Source of the DNA: Diospyros lotus
Taxonomy: Eukaryota; Streptophyta; Magnoliopsida; Ericales; Ebenaceae
DNA length: 64,000 nt
NCBI RefSeq assembly: GCF_014633365.1
Contig: NC_068351.1
Location: 1,508,001-1,572,000, forward strand
Direction of reading: 5' to 3'
The notes beneath the pieces were generated by a model, which worked only from the letters and a program-made list of their open reading frames with translations, did no database searches and was not told where the DNA came from. Position numbers and translations under genes: made by a program. Below are positions 35,001 through 53,930 of the stretch, piece after piece; position 1 is the first letter of the stretch; every line of letters begins with the position of its first letter.

Positions 35001-37505
35001 TCTTCAATAGTGATCTCATCCATGGTATTGAGCCATTAGACATGGAAGCCTGTGAATGGTCTGGTGAAATACATGAGGCCGAACATCTCTTGCAAGCTGT
35101 ATTGTCCTGTATGCCTGATAGTTTAATTGATAATTCATCTAACAGATTCGAGGACGTCAAGATTTCTCCCTTATCATCAGGACCATTTGTGGCTTCCAAT
35201 AAAGCACATAATCAATCTGAAGAAGGTGCATTTGTGATGGAGAAAAGAATTCAAAGGAACTTTGCTCTTGGTGAACCAAGCCAAAAGTCTATTACGGGAT
35301 TTCCATCTTCTCCATGTGAAAGCACGGTGAGCACATTGGTTGAGCAGCAGCAGCAGCAGAAGAAGGTGGTTAATTGCCACCTGCAGAGTAAGAGGGGGCC
35401 AAAACTCTCCAACGCCAGGACAAGAAGGCTGAGACCTGGTGAAAACCAGAGGCCAAGACCCAGGGATAGGCAACTGATACAAGATAGACTCAAAGAACTA
35501 CGGCAACTTGTCCCAAATGGTTCAAAGGTGAGTGCTGTTCACATTAGCTTGGGCTGCTGTTCAGATTGGCTTCTCTCTCTCTCTCTCTCTCTCTCTCTCC
35601 TGTGATAATGTTTTACTTTTCTTCCATGTCAAATACAGTGTAGCATTGATGGCCTCCTAGATAAAACAATAAAACACATGCTGTTCTTAAGAGATGTTAC
35701 TGATCAGGCTGATAAACTAAGGCAGTGTGTTCGTGAGGAGGTAAGTAAATGTCATCAGCATTATCTAAAGTTTCTTTCCTGTTCTTATCATTTGTTCGGT
35801 GTTATGGTGACCTGGTTTTTATTTTTTTTTATTATTATTATTTTTTGGCTTTTCATGACCATATCATTAGCAACTATATTTTTCCAGGAAAAATAACTTA
35901 ATTTTGTCTTTTGGGGACAAAATAAGAAGAGAACTTAAACTACACCCCCCCCCCCCCCCCCCCCCCCCCCCGGGGGCGGCGGCGGGTGGGAAAAAAAAAA
36001 AAGAAATTGAAGAGTAGCATCAAGTCTAGAATGTGATATTTTCTGGGAAAAAATATTTTAGATGTTCGGTCATGTATAAATTAACTGTTATCAATGTGAA
36101 ATTCTTTGTTAACTATGTTACATGGACTCAGGTAAAGTTATGTGCACAACTTTCTATGTGTGGGATGAAAGTTTCTTTACCTGATTCTGTAGATTTATTG
36201 AGCTCATATCCAGCTAACTTTGTTGGACATGTCCCCTATCTTATCTGAATTCTACGTGTCAGCATTTGCACTTCACCAATTCAGAAGAGTCCATATGAAA
36301 TAATGGGTTAGTGACACTTCAATTTACTACCCTGCTAGTTTAAATTTGGGATTTCTTTGACTTGACAATTTTGGCAGTCCATGCATGTGGAGGGGGGATG
36401 GCAAAATTATTTCTAATTGTGGAAAATAGAGTGTTTGATTGAATACTTAGGATTGCGCTTAATTGAATAAAATAGAAGGTGATAATTTTATCCCTACTCG
36501 TGGAAATTCTGTCTTGCTGGTTTGTCCCACCTTTTGGAATCTGATATTCTAGGAATGGGGCAAACCACAAAATTCTGTATCATACTGATAAGTTCTCATG
36601 GAGTGGGCAACGAGGAAATGGAACCAGAGACAGGCAGTTAATGCACCAGTGGTTTCACTTGGACATATCTGGTTTATGAATTCAACTAGACTTCTTCATC
36701 CCTTCGCTTACCCTAGCTTTGTGCTCGAAGTACTTCAGATGCAAGTAGATACACGGGCCAACATGTGTCCCATGTTTTTATTATGACAGATACTTGTGTG
36801 AAATTCACTGGCCACTTAAATCTTGTGGGCGTATATGTTAAGTTTTTTATTAGTAAAAGAGGGGAAAAACAGAACTATAATATGAATCTGCAGTCAGCTA
36901 TTTCCAGCATTAATCCTCAGTATATTGAAGTTTTTGGGAGATTGAAATGTACAGGCAGGCAGTCGGGACAATGTGAAACTTTCAGGCACTAAATGTGATA
37001 CTCAGAGTGGGACAACCTGGGCAGTTGAACTGGGAGGTGATCTCCAAGTATCACCTATAGTTGTGGAAGATCTTGAATACCCAGGACAGATGCTAATAGA
37101 GGTCTGTTTTGTTGCTGCTTGTCTGTGGCTTCATGTTTGCTTGGATTCCTAAAGTTTTACTTGCTTGACTGTTATTATTTGGATTGGTTACAGATGCTTT
37201 GCAAGGATCATGGGCTCTTTCTGGAGATCGCCAAGGTCATACGATGTTTGGAGCTAACGATCCTGACAGGAGTGATGGAAAGCTGGTCAAACAACAGATG
37301 GGCACGTTTCGTCGTTGAGGTATCTGACAATCCCAAAGCTTTTGTACTCTATCAAACTTGCTGATCTCATCGAGCCTGACAATTTGCCCGACCACTTATT
37401 TATTCTTGAATGCAGGCTCCAAGGGGCTTCCGCAGATTGGACATCTTCTGGCCTCTAATGCAACTACTGCAGCACGATCAATGGCCAAGCCCCGGCAAGA
37501 TTTGA
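32068..37505 (+). CDS. bHLH transcription factor, LONESOME HIGHWAY-like subfamily (10 coding exons)
   Basis: Nuclear regulator; LHW-type proteins pair with TMO5-type bHLHs in vascular cell division. Exons: 32068-32165, 32460-32666, 33509-33602, 33708-33749, 33881-33940, 34295-35527, 35639-35740, 36955-37101, 37194-37319, 37416-37505. All introns are GT-AG and the frame is open for 732 aa. The N-terminus (MGTTHLQQFLQSLC, WSYAVFWKL) and the region VVGEVASTGNHRW through LLVPIVPHGVLQLGSLE form the MYC/LHW N-terminal domain (residues 1-170). A long variable acidic middle is encoded by exon 6. The bHLH lies near residues 545-610 (RPRPRDRQLIQDRLKELRQL, then SIDGLLDKTIKHMLFL) and, as in LHW, lacks the canonical His-Glu-Arg DNA contacts. 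The C-terminal ACT-like region includes EIAKVIRCLELTILTGVMES. It could be an LHW, bHLH155 or EMB1444 orthologue. A pure-C tract lies in intron 7. Confidence 0.94.
35571..35600. repeat. (CT)n microsatellite in bHLH intron 6
   Basis: An uninterrupted CT run directly downstream of the exon 6 donor. It forms the false C-terminal extension seen if exon 6 is read through. Confidence 0.95.
35945..36002. repeat. Poly-C/GGC/poly-A composite tract in bHLH intron 7
   Basis: 27 consecutive C residues, then 19 bases of G-rich text (GGGGGCGGCGGCGGGTGGG), then 12 A residues. Extreme composition for a plant intron; see the finding. Confidence 0.95.
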
Positions 37506-39643
37506 TGCATCTCAAATCCTGATTAGAAGGTAAGCTTGAAAAACAGGCTGCTAAGATGGAACTTTGTGTTTACTGTTTCCATTTGTTTCGGCTTGCTGTT
37601 TTACCAGAACCTTAAAAGTTGTCGGCATCTGTGCATCATCTTTGCATGTCACAAAGCAATCACTTTAGCCGACAAGAATGTTGAGTAGTGCATTAATGGA
37701 GGGATATTCCATGTACAATATGCAAATATGTTGTTTGCTAATAAGCATATTGGTGAAACGTGCAAATATGTTTGTTGTTAGATAAACATTTTGGGTTATT
37801 CTGTACCAATGATGGATGTCGTTTATCTCATCACAGTAGAGCCTAAAATGACCATACCACCGGGTTGGCATTGTAGCTTGGTGGCAAAGACGCAGTGACA
37901 TGCTTGGGCGGTATACCTTTTATAACATAAGAAATGACTTTGTGTTCCATAATAGAGAACACGCAATTCTATTAGAATTTTAAGATTGAAGAGAGAGAGA
38001 GAGAGAGAGAGAGCATTCTGTGCTGGATAGCCACCAGATAATGTAGATGGCTTGGAAGAACGAATAAATCTTTACATATGGTTCATGGAAAGGAGCCATT
38101 TTATCCCCCTCATGATTTGTACGACTATTGAGTGAATTTTTCCCTCGAAAGCCTTTGCAAAATGATTGGAAATTGAAAGACCGATTGCCACTCGATCTTC
38201 AAATTATCTTATTCTACATAAAGGTAATAAAAGTAACATATTATATTCCCTCTAATCAAGTTTCTAGATCTACTTTGAAGTATATTATCCATGCATATTC
38301 TGGTTAAATAATAAAAATAGTTATTGAATTTTGTATTAAGATATAAAAAAATTATTAAATTTTAATTTAATATATAATTTTATAATTATCATCATTAATT
38401 GTCGTTAAAAGATATTAACAAGATGTAATAAATAATTAAATAGTATAAATAGTTATTGAATTTTATATGAAATTATAAAAATGTTATTGATTGTATTAAA
38501 GTAGAAAAGATTATTGAACTTTACAATAAAATATAAAAATGTTAATATTTTGTTAGCTTATTTTAATGGCTAGTAATGGTACTTATCGAGTTATATATTA
38601 AATTGACGTCCAGTGATCTTTTAACTATTAATTGAAGTTCATTCATTTTTTTATAATTTAGGGGATATTTGATACGAGAGAGAGTTTTAAATTTTTAGAA
38701 ATATTAGGTCAAGAATTTATATTATTATATTTGATATAATTTTTTTAAAAAAAGAATATTGAGAAAATAGTATTCTCATGATTTATTTTTAATCAACTTT
38801 CCTACAAAAAGAATTTTATAGGGATTGGAATTCTTCGATTCCATGGATTATGAAAAGTTTTTAACGAATAAAAAAATTAAAATACTCCTTATTCTCTTAT
38901 ATAAAGATATATATTATGTGTATATATATACACATACTTAATGTGTAAAGCAAATTATGTTTTTTGACTTTCTAAAGAAATTGTGGGTTTTAATATTTTA
39001 TATATTAATTTTTTTTTATTATTTTTAAATAAAAAATTAAATAAGGGTATTTAAATTTAACATAAGAATGTATAAAATTATCAAAAAAGAATATCTAACA
39101 TTCTTGAGAATGTTTAAACTTAACAAAATATAAAATTATATAAATTTTAAAAATCAAATATTTCCAATAACATTCTCAGTAATTATAAACCCTAAAATTA
39201 CATATTAAATTAAATTTTAATAATTTTTTTATTACTAATTAAAATTTAATAAATTTTTTTTTATAACTTAGTGCAAAATTCAGCTTATCCCAAACTGCAT
39301 GAACTTCATCTTCAAATTTGGTGGCCCATTGCTTGACTTTATCTTATGGGTCAATTTTGTACTTATGATAGTTGTTACTTGTATTTAAATTCCTAATTTT
39401 GTACTTACGATGATATCGGATTTTTTCTCATAGTAGCAAAGTTCCACAAAGATGTAGAGAATAAACTAAACATATACATATAGAAAACCGAACTTGTTGA
39501 CATGATCACAAGTAGAAGATGATGCAGAAAAAGGAGGCAAAGTTCAGACACATATCAATTCATCATGGGTTTGAGTGTCTCAAATCCCACGCAACAAGAA
39601 GCTCTCTTGACGACGAACAAAACAATGATGTCCTTGTATTTAA
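37506..39643. other. Intergenic region between the bHLH and SDR genes
   Basis: The bHLH 3' UTR, then AT-rich DNA with a (GA)n microsatellite at 37991-38013 and an AT-rich inverted-repeat-like stretch at 38300-38640 (ATAGTTATTGAATTTTRTAT repeated). The minus-strand SDR 3' UTR occupies the right end. No further gene is seen. Confidence 0.5.
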
Positions 39644-46537
<6,894 letters not shown>

Positions 46538-46726
46538 CTTTTCCCAACTAGAAACCCCAAGAATCTGCGTTTATTTCTTACTTTCTGAATTTTTATATCT
46601 TATTGATCAACACAAGCATTGCCTTTTCTTCTTCTTCTTCTGGCTTTCGGGATTATTTTGCGTTTACATGTGATCTGACAAAAGGGTACTCATCCCAGCT
46701 GTTTTGGTGTTTGACCCAGAACAGGT

Positions 46727-46732
46727 CACGTG
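46727..46732. promoter_or_regulatory. G-box (CACGTG) upstream of the SDR gene
   Basis: A perfect palindromic CACGTG about 190 bp upstream of the SDR start codon, where bHLH or bZIP factors could bind. Role inferred from position. Confidence 0.5.
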
Positions 46733-46739
46733 GGCATAA

Positions 46740-47126
46740 TAAGTGGCTATGATGCACGAATTTTTGAAATATTTTTGCAACCTAAATATAAAAAAATATC
46801 AAAAATATATTTTTAAGTCATGTTTATAATTTTAAAAAAAAATTGAGATAATTTTATAATATTAAAAAATATCAAAAAAACATTTCCGTCCTTACAAATG
46901 AAAAGGATTTCGCTTTTAAGACAACTTTTTTTTTCAAAATATTTGAATGCATTATAAAATTTATGTTTATTTATAATTAAACATTTATTTTTTTTATAAT
47001 TATATATAAAAAATATATTTACAAAACAAACCCTCATATTTTTTATTTATGTATTTTCTTACATTTTCATTTCCTATTTTTTTAAAATTATCATTTTTTG
47101 TTTTCGCTTCTAGGATGGATGGGATG
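46740..47126. other. AT-rich intergenic stretch
   Basis: No ORF of note, with A/T homopolymer runs. Nothing recognised. Confidence 0.5.
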
Positions 47127-47590
47127 AAACGAAATTTTTTCTTGTACTTTCACTTTTTTTTTGTGTGTTATTTAATTTTTTTTATTATTTTTATTATATT
47201 TTAAACTTAATTTTTGGATTAATTTAATTTTTATATTTTAATTTTTTTAATAATTTAAATTTTTTCTTATTTCAATTATAACCATGAATTTATATTTTTA
47301 ACTCAACTTAACTCTTATACTATAATTTGTAAAAAAAAAAAATAAAGTGAGATGATAAAATACGTGTCATACTATTCAAGTCAAATTATATGGGTTAATT
47401 TGATTCGAAAATACATATCTAGATGTATAATTGAAATAATAAAAAGTTTGAATTATTATACGAAAAAATATTAAAGTATAAGAAATTAAATTGATTCAAA
47501 AATTAAGTTTATAAGTATAATTAAAATAATAAAAAATATTAAATAATTAAATAAATAAAATATAAAAATATAAAAACAAAAATATAGATA
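47127..47590. mobile_element. Foldback MITE copy 4 (more diverged)
   Basis: Left arm CTTGTACTTTCACTTTTTTTTTGTGTG... with the doubled module TTATTTCAATTATAACCATGAATTTATATTTTTAACTCAA, then a right arm that is its rough reverse complement ending ATAAAAACAAAAATATAGAT. The same family as 13264, 21676 and 22718, but the terminal GGC and a target duplication are not visible, so the ends are approximate. Confidence 0.65.
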
Positions 47591-48140
47591 GAGTGAACTC
47601 AAATAGTTCGAAATTGAATTTATCTAATTTCAAAGGTCTTAATCTTGGAAGTTTTTCAATTTGGCATTCATTATTGTAGTGGGGATGAAGATTGATGCAA
47701 ACTCGATTGATTATATGCCATTGAATTGCATGTTTTTTTGTCATTTTCTCACTTGGCCTGCAAATGGGGATGATGTAAATTTGCTTAAGGTGACGACTAA
47801 ATGCTATGAAAATGTAAAGAATTAGATTTATAATTGGATGTATAATCTCATCTTATGTGTACTAATTGATAAGTAACAGGGAGATATCATATGCCATTTT
47901 ATCCGATTTAGAGTTAAAATGATGAATTTATAAAATTTAACTCTTGAATTTTAATTTTAAAATTCTGACCCTTATTGACATAACACCAAATACTCAGACT
48001 TAAAAGGTTTGGAGATAATTTTGACTTTAAAGATTCACTGTTAGCCCAAGATATCTAGCTCAAAAATTTTGAAATGAACTTTAATGTGGCATTACCTAAA
48101 ATTATTAGAATATCTCTACACACTAATAGTTTCACTCGTC
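47591..48140. other. Intergenic stretch before the second Tat element
   Basis: AT-rich, no ORF. The start of the following LTR could not be fixed. Confidence 0.4.
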
Positions 48141-48540
48141 ATGTGGATGGATTGAGAGATTGACACGTGGCAAGTCAACAATCTAGAACGGAACCCAAAA
48201 AATCCGGGCCGGACCACACGACCCATTCCAACTTAACCGGGTCTTCGAGAGTCGTGCCCGCTCATCTTGAATTTTATCTTGGGTACTCCATAACGAGTTC
48301 TTCTATAAAAAACAAAGATCCTCATTAGGTATAAAAAAGGCTCTACAGCTCTCACATTTATTATTACTCGCATTTACTCTACTGATTTGAGCGTCGGAGT
48401 CTATCCCGAGGGACTCTAGCCCCATGACTCCATTGTCTTGTAGGTCCTATCACTGAGGTCCGACATCGCCAAGTCCGAGGTTCGATTCCCGAGGTCCATT
48501 CGCAGAGGTGACACGTGGTGGTCGGTCCCAAAAACCATCA
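48140..48540 (+). mobile_element. 5' LTR of a second Tat-like Ty3/gypsy element (left end approximate)
   Basis: Ends in ...CCATCA just before a primer-binding-site-like TGGCGCCCACCGTGGGG. Contains GGTATAAAAAAGGCTC at about 48339 (TATA box) and a GC-richer downstream part. No matching 3' LTR is seen because the element's right end is replaced at 51981. Confidence 0.6.
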
Positions 48541-48543
48541 TTA

Positions 48544-48562
48544 TTTGGCGCCCACCGTGGGG
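48544..48562 (+). other. Primer-binding-site region of the second Tat element
   Basis: TTGGCGCCCACCGTGGGG directly after the LTR end, a form typical of plant Tat/Retand elements. Confidence 0.6.
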
Positions 48563-48686
48563 TCGATGTCCAGACTCGCCCGCCTCTTCTTTCTCTGCCT
48601 CACGCTTCGGACTTCAACTCCTCAACTCGGACCTCGGTCTTTCCACAGGTATCACACGACTTTCACTCCTGGCCATAACTACCTAC

Positions 48687-51538
48687 ATGGCTCCCCGAAG
48701 GGATGTGACTCGAAGCCAGGCTGGGGCTAATCTAGAGGCCCCACCACAAGGGGAGAATCCACCACTTCCGGCCAATCCAATGCCGGAGGATCGACTCACA
48801 AGGCTGGAGAATCAGGTCCAACAGTTAACAGAGTTGTTGACTGGTTACTTACACCAGAATGAACAATATCGTCCGCACGTGCCCTCTCAGCGAGCGGAGC
48901 ACCAGTCGCCTCCTCTTACTCGGGAGCCTCGTCAATCCCACCAATCGGGTCAGGAAATCCACCCATCTGAGGCGGCAGGATCTACTTCTTCCCCCTCAAG
49001 AGAAAGAGAGACTTCTCAGGAGAGGCGACTGCGTTTCCTAGAGAGGCAAGTCCAGGAACTCAAAAAGGGAAAGGAAGAGCTGCCTGATCGAGACTGTCGA
49101 ACCTCGATGATTGTAAAAAATATATATTTTGGATCTATAGCAAGGGTGCGAACCCAAAGTCGTCTCTCAAAGGAACCTCAATACAAATCTGTCATGACAA
49201 GAACTGAACGAGGGGGGTTTTTTTGATGAAAAAGAAAGTATGAACATTGAGTAAAAATATAAAAACGAAACTGTCTATGGATCCAAACGCAACCAGTTAC
49301 AAATCTTTCCCTTAAACCAGGTTTTCATCATCCCTTCTTATAGATTAGATCTAGCCGAGTTTCAACACCCAAAATCTGCATAAATAAATCTCCAACAACC
49401 GTCTAGAGATCAAATCAAAGCTGATATAAAAATCAAAGAAAACCTCCTTCAATCAGTCTACCAATTTTAATCTTCATTCACACAGATTCCAGAACCTAGT
49501 ATCCATAACCATCCATACCAAGTTATTTGTTTCTGCTTCTTTCCTTCGTGTGTTGTATCAACCGACTATAACATTAAAACCGCAATATAGAAAAGAGAAA
49601 TCCACCCCGTATATGTTCATACAACCGTCTTGAACATGCACTAGAATAAGCGGAAAAGAAGTAGAGAAAACTTAAAACAAATATAATTGAAATTCAAACC
49701 AGATTTCGTAGAAGCTTTTGGGATTCAAACTATGGAATAAGTTTGGATTTGCAACTGATTAGAAGTGTTTAGCCCTCCATGGAGAAGAAAACAAAAACAG
49801 AGAAAAATGACTACTGTTTATGAGACAAAAAAATATATATCTCTCCACCTAATGGCCTCCTAAGGTGCTTAAATAGAGCTTAAGGAGGAAACCCTAGGTT
49901 ATCGCAACTTCACAGCCGATTTCGAATAGGATAACGTGCGTTCTGGGCTTCGGCCCCTTCATAAAAATTGTAGATCAGGAAGAGTAGATGAATTTGGGAT
50001 TTTTAATCACTTGATTTGGATATCGGACGCCCAAGTTATCCTTTTAAAGAATCAGTGTTCAGTGTAGCTTTCCTAATTTAACCCAGCTATCTGGTCCCGA
50101 CTTTGAAGCGATGTTTGGAGGCCCAAACGAACTCGGATTTGGACAAACCATACCATTCCAGAAAGCCTAAAAGTCCTCTACAATATCTCTAAAGACATCA
50201 TTCACGTTCTAGGATTATAACTTGGCCAAAAATTTGAAAGAAGCACAGAAGGTCAAATCTGTTAGCACACTTTTGCTTCTTTGTCTCCAATCTCCTTGTT
50301 TCCCTTCTTGCCATCAAAATTCCTTATGACCCAGGAAGCCCTAATCTGTCCAAAATAAAATAAAATAGTGTGAAGCTCAATTCCTATAAAATAAAATAAA
50401 ACAAAATCAAAATGAATAAAATGACACAATTAACGTGCAAAAAGACTAAATATGAGGGCTAAATAATATGAAAATATGCGCTCTATCACTGCCTCACCTC
50501 GGCTCTAACCAACCCTTGAGCAAGGGCATCATGTCAGAGGTTCCACCAGAAAGGTTTCGTATCCCATCCATCAAGCTCTATGACAGAAGCACCGACCTCT
50601 ATGATCACGCAGAACTTTTCTCCTCTCACATGCTAGTGCAATTGGGTTTTGAGGCGATGTGGTGCCGAGCATTTTCGGCTACTTTGGGAGGTCATGCCTG
50701 GACTTGGTACTCCTGCCTTCCCCATCGTTCCATCAACAGTTGGGGAGAGCTGAAGACCTATTTCCTAGCCCATTACGCTTCCTTGAAGCGCCACTGGAAG
50801 TCTTCCATGGCTCTGGTGAACATCAAGCAAAATCAGGGTGAATCCCTAAGGGATTTCGTGGCTAGGTTCAATGAGGAGGCATTAAGCTTTGACGAGTTCG
50901 ATCAGCGGATCGCAATGGTGGCTCTCCAGAATGGCTTGAGGGCTGGACCATTCGCTTAGTCCTTGGCCAAGACTCCATCTCGTACTTTCATAGAAGCCCT
51001 TACACGAGCTAACAAGTACATTAATGCTGAAGAGGTGATGAAGGTGAAGCGGGCTGAACAACCTGACAAGAAAGAAATAGAGAAGGAGAAGAAAAAGCGA
51101 ATGATGGAACAGAAGATGGACTATCGCCCCTCTCGAACCCAAGATCGCTTGGGCTTTGGGGGTGCCCATGGCAGCCCGGTGAGTTATACTCCCCTCAACG
51201 CCAGTCGAGTAGAGATTCTACTAGCATTGGAGGATAAGGATTATCTGCGATGTCTTCCACCGCTGAGGTCTCCACCCAACACTCGAAGCAAAAGGAAGTA
51301 ATGTCGATTCCACCGTGACCATGGTCATGTTACAGAGGATTGCATCCAGTTAAAAGAAGAGATTAAGGAGTTTATCAATTGGGGTTACCTCCGAGATTTC
51401 GTTGGCCAAGAAGGCGTGAGTTCGGGTAGAGTTGAGTCCAAGTCAGATAATAAGAGAAGGTCTCCTACTCGGGATCGCTTCCGAGAGCGAAGTTGGACAT
51501 CGTCCCGGAGAGAAGGAAAACAACCCATTGGGGATGGA
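48687..51538 (+). pseudogene. gag of the second Tat element, interrupted by a solo LTR
   Basis: Starts at ATG 48687 (MAPRRDVTRSQAGA) with a coiled-coil-like segment (RLTRLENQVQQLTELLTGYL, later RRLRFLERQVQELKKGKEEL). A 1.4-kb solo LTR splits it at 49085-50488. The frame continues exactly after the second copy of the target duplication with the capsid-like region (PERFRIPSIKLYD, HAWTWYSCLP, NQGESLRDFVARFNEE). In-frame stops at 50958 and 51299 show decay. A zinc knuckle [14 protein letters not shown] follows at 51302-51343. Nothing of protease, RT or RNase H remains downstream. Confidence 0.88.
49085..50488 (-). mobile_element. Solo LTR inside gag (1404 bp), target duplication CTGCC
   Basis: Begins TGATCGAGACTG and ends GCGCTCTATCA (TG...CA), flanked by perfect 5-bp CTGCC repeats (49080-49084 and 50489-50493). 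Removing it and one repeat copy puts the two gag halves in one frame, which confirms the ends. Read on the minus strand it starts TGATAGAGCGCATATTTTC, a start I associate with Athila-type LTRs, so the orientation is probably minus. No coding region. Confidence 0.88.
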
Positions 51539-51825
51539 TGAACTCCGAGACCTGTCGCTAATTCGAAAAGCCGCGTATAACTAATGCATCGCCAAGTACT
51601 ACAATCGACGAGTCTACGCTAGGAGTTTCATGCCAGGAGATTTTGTACTGCAACGGTTTGACGTGAGTCGTCCTCGGGACGCGAATAAACTAACTCCAAA
51701 CTGGGAAGAACCGTATCGGGTGGTGGAATCCTTAAGACCAGGGGCATATCGACTAAAAGACATGGAAAGTAAGCCCTTGAAGCATACCTGAAATGTGCAA
51801 AACTTAAGGAAGTTTTATCAATGAG
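51539..51825 (+). pseudogene. Integrase C-terminal remnant of the second Tat element
   Basis: Directly after the gag remnant comes the very end of integrase: an AKYYNRRVYARSFMPGDFVL block and NWEEPYRVVESLRPGAYRLK, ending near 51825 with internal stops. Protease, RT, RNase H and the integrase core are missing, so a large internal deletion joined gag to the integrase tail at about 51535. Confidence 0.85.
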
Positions 51826-51980
51826 CAAGAGAATTCCCCGAACCTCTTTGTACTCTTTTTATGACTAATGGCAATACTTTAAATTCTCTCCATCTAAAAG
51901 CAATTTCACAAAAGACAACACTTCGCCAAAGAAGAATCCAAGGGTCACGAGCCCTAGGCCGTCCCCAAATGTGGACTAAG
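51826..51980. other. 3' stub of the second Tat element
   Basis: Non-coding remainder cut off where the truncated LTR of the next element begins. Confidence 0.5.
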
Positions 51981-53919
51981 GGTCGTCCACTGAGAGATTT
52001 ATTTATGGCAAAAGAAAAAGAATGTCACACACACGCACACGTATTTGGACAAATTGACAATAAGATTTTTTATGGTTTTGTTTTTAGACAACAGATACTA
52101 GAAAATAAAGTAAGGCAAAAATTAAAATAAACATTAAACGTAAAAATATGAATTTGGATAGTGCTTGAGTTAAGACAATTTCAGTACCAACCCGTTGATT
52201 CCCAAATTTTAGCATAAAAGATTAACAACATTAATTTAATTTCAGATATGAGGGTTTGTTATTAAATGCAATTAGAGATGATGATAGTTCTAGGTTAAGC
52301 AATCCCCATACATGATATGCGGGATTCTAATTTAAGCAACTACCATAAATCCAATTACAATTAATATATAAAACAACTAAATTAATCATCCGGGTGTGGG
52401 TATGATAGCGTTTCCAGTTCTAGTAACTCTCATACATGGCATGAAAGCTCTAAGTTAGGCTTACGCTCCAATCCAAACCTAGTGATTTTTCAATAATTAA
52501 TACACACTCATACTGAAATTTAAATTAAGGTTACTTATTTAAAACGCAGCTTTCTTTGGGAATCATTGGCGTTGGACACTGTCCTTGCCTTAACCCAAGA
52601 TTAGATTTAGCTACTCATCTCCATTAAATTAATTGACAGGAATTTAAATGACATAATTTAAATAACAGAATTTAAATGACAGGAATTAAAATAGAAGAAA
52701 CTAACCGGCCATTTAGGCGGTAGATAATTAAAATACAAGAATTAAAATTGCAAGAATTTAAATGCATAAACTAACCGTCCATTTAGGCGGTGAACAATTA
52801 AATGATAAGAATGAAAATTGCAAGAATTTAAAGGCAAAAACTAACCGTCCATTTAGGCAGTGAATAAGAAAGTAATAATAAATGACATAAGAATTTAAAA
52901 GAAGAAATGAAGGAAGTAAGATCACAAGAGAAAATATTAAAGAAAATGAGAGAGAACAAAAGCAATTCTCAAAGAGAGAATTCTAAGGAAATAACTAAAC
53001 TTTTATTCAAGAATAATAATCACACTTACAAATGCAATCAAGTGATCTATTTATAGGCCACAAGATGCAATACAAACCACATAATTTCAATTATTCAACT
53101 AGACATAATTATATCTAATGGGCACTCACACACTTAAAGTTAAATGGATTTTAGCTATAATACACACATAATATTAAATAGATTTTAGCTAAAATAGATA
53201 CCTAATAAAGCACTCATAAAGTTAAATGGATTTTAGCTATAATATCCACCTAATAGTTAAATGGATTTTAGCTAAAAAACACACCTAATAAAACTCTCAC
53301 ATAAAAAATAAAAATAGATTTCTATAAATTGGTTTTTAATCTTCATTAGGATTAAAAATAATCCTTGGGCCTTCTCCAAATAATATTTTCCATGGGTTGC
53401 TCAAATTGGGCCTTAATTCTTCATGGGCTTGAATTCTTCATGGACTTGATTTCTTCATGGGTTTGATTTCTTCATGGATTTGAATTCTTCATGGACTTTA
53501 ATTTTTCATAGGCTTGATTTCTTCATGGGTTTGATTTCTTCATGGATTTGAATTCTTCATGGATTTGATTTCTTCATGGACTTGAATTCTTCATGGGCTT
53601 GAATGCTTCATGGCTAAAAATAAAAAAAATAATTTAATATTATTAATAAATTATATATTATATATATGTATTACACATAGCACACACATATATTAGATTA
53701 TATTATATATATAGTACATGCATGCATATAATGATGTATATGTATTATATATAATTTTATATATTATTATTATTTACTTTAGAACTTCATTTCATTTATC
53801 TTTCAATTTAAACTTGCATATAACCATAAAATATATATTAATATCTAATTTAAACCATATTTAAGATCGAAAGAAGGGTATAATTATAACAAAATTTTTA
53901 CAAAATTAACCACTAATCA
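51981..53919 (-). mobile_element. LTR A: 3' LTR of the LOG-carrying element, truncated
   Basis: Read on the minus strand it begins TGATTAGTGGTTAATTTTG just after the polypurine tract and runs toward lower coordinates. It lacks about the last 150 bp present in LTRs B and C (ending GAGAGTGCAGTCA); the break is at the GGTCGTCCACTGAG text at 51981. Inside are three modules of about 75 bp carrying CCATTTAGGCGGT (52705-52865), a set of GTTAAATGGATTTTAGCTA repeats (53140-53290), and an expanded run of TTGATTTCTTCATGG-type units (53400-53615). It is near-identical to LTR B. Confidence 0.88.
53400..53615. repeat. TTCATGG minisatellite inside LTR A
   Basis: Roughly twelve units of 17-20 bp of the form TTGAATTCTTCATGGRY. 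The corresponding stretch in LTR C (62130-62243) has only about six units. Confidence 0.85.
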
Positions 53920-53930
53920 TACCCCCCAAC
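53920..53930 (-). other. Polypurine tract next to LTR A
   Basis: On the minus strand AAGTTGGGGGGTA followed at once by the LTR start TGATTAG. Position and composition fit the plus-strand primer of an LTR element. Confidence 0.8.

Noticed and set aside
48470..48500. GGTTCGATTCC resembling a tRNA B box
   Set aside because: It lies inside an LTR, and no A box, anticodon arm or cloverleaf can be drawn around it.
52640..52870. Short regularly spaced repeats that could suggest a CRISPR array
   Set aside because: This is plant DNA; units are imperfect, only three, inside an LTR, and spacers are related to each other.
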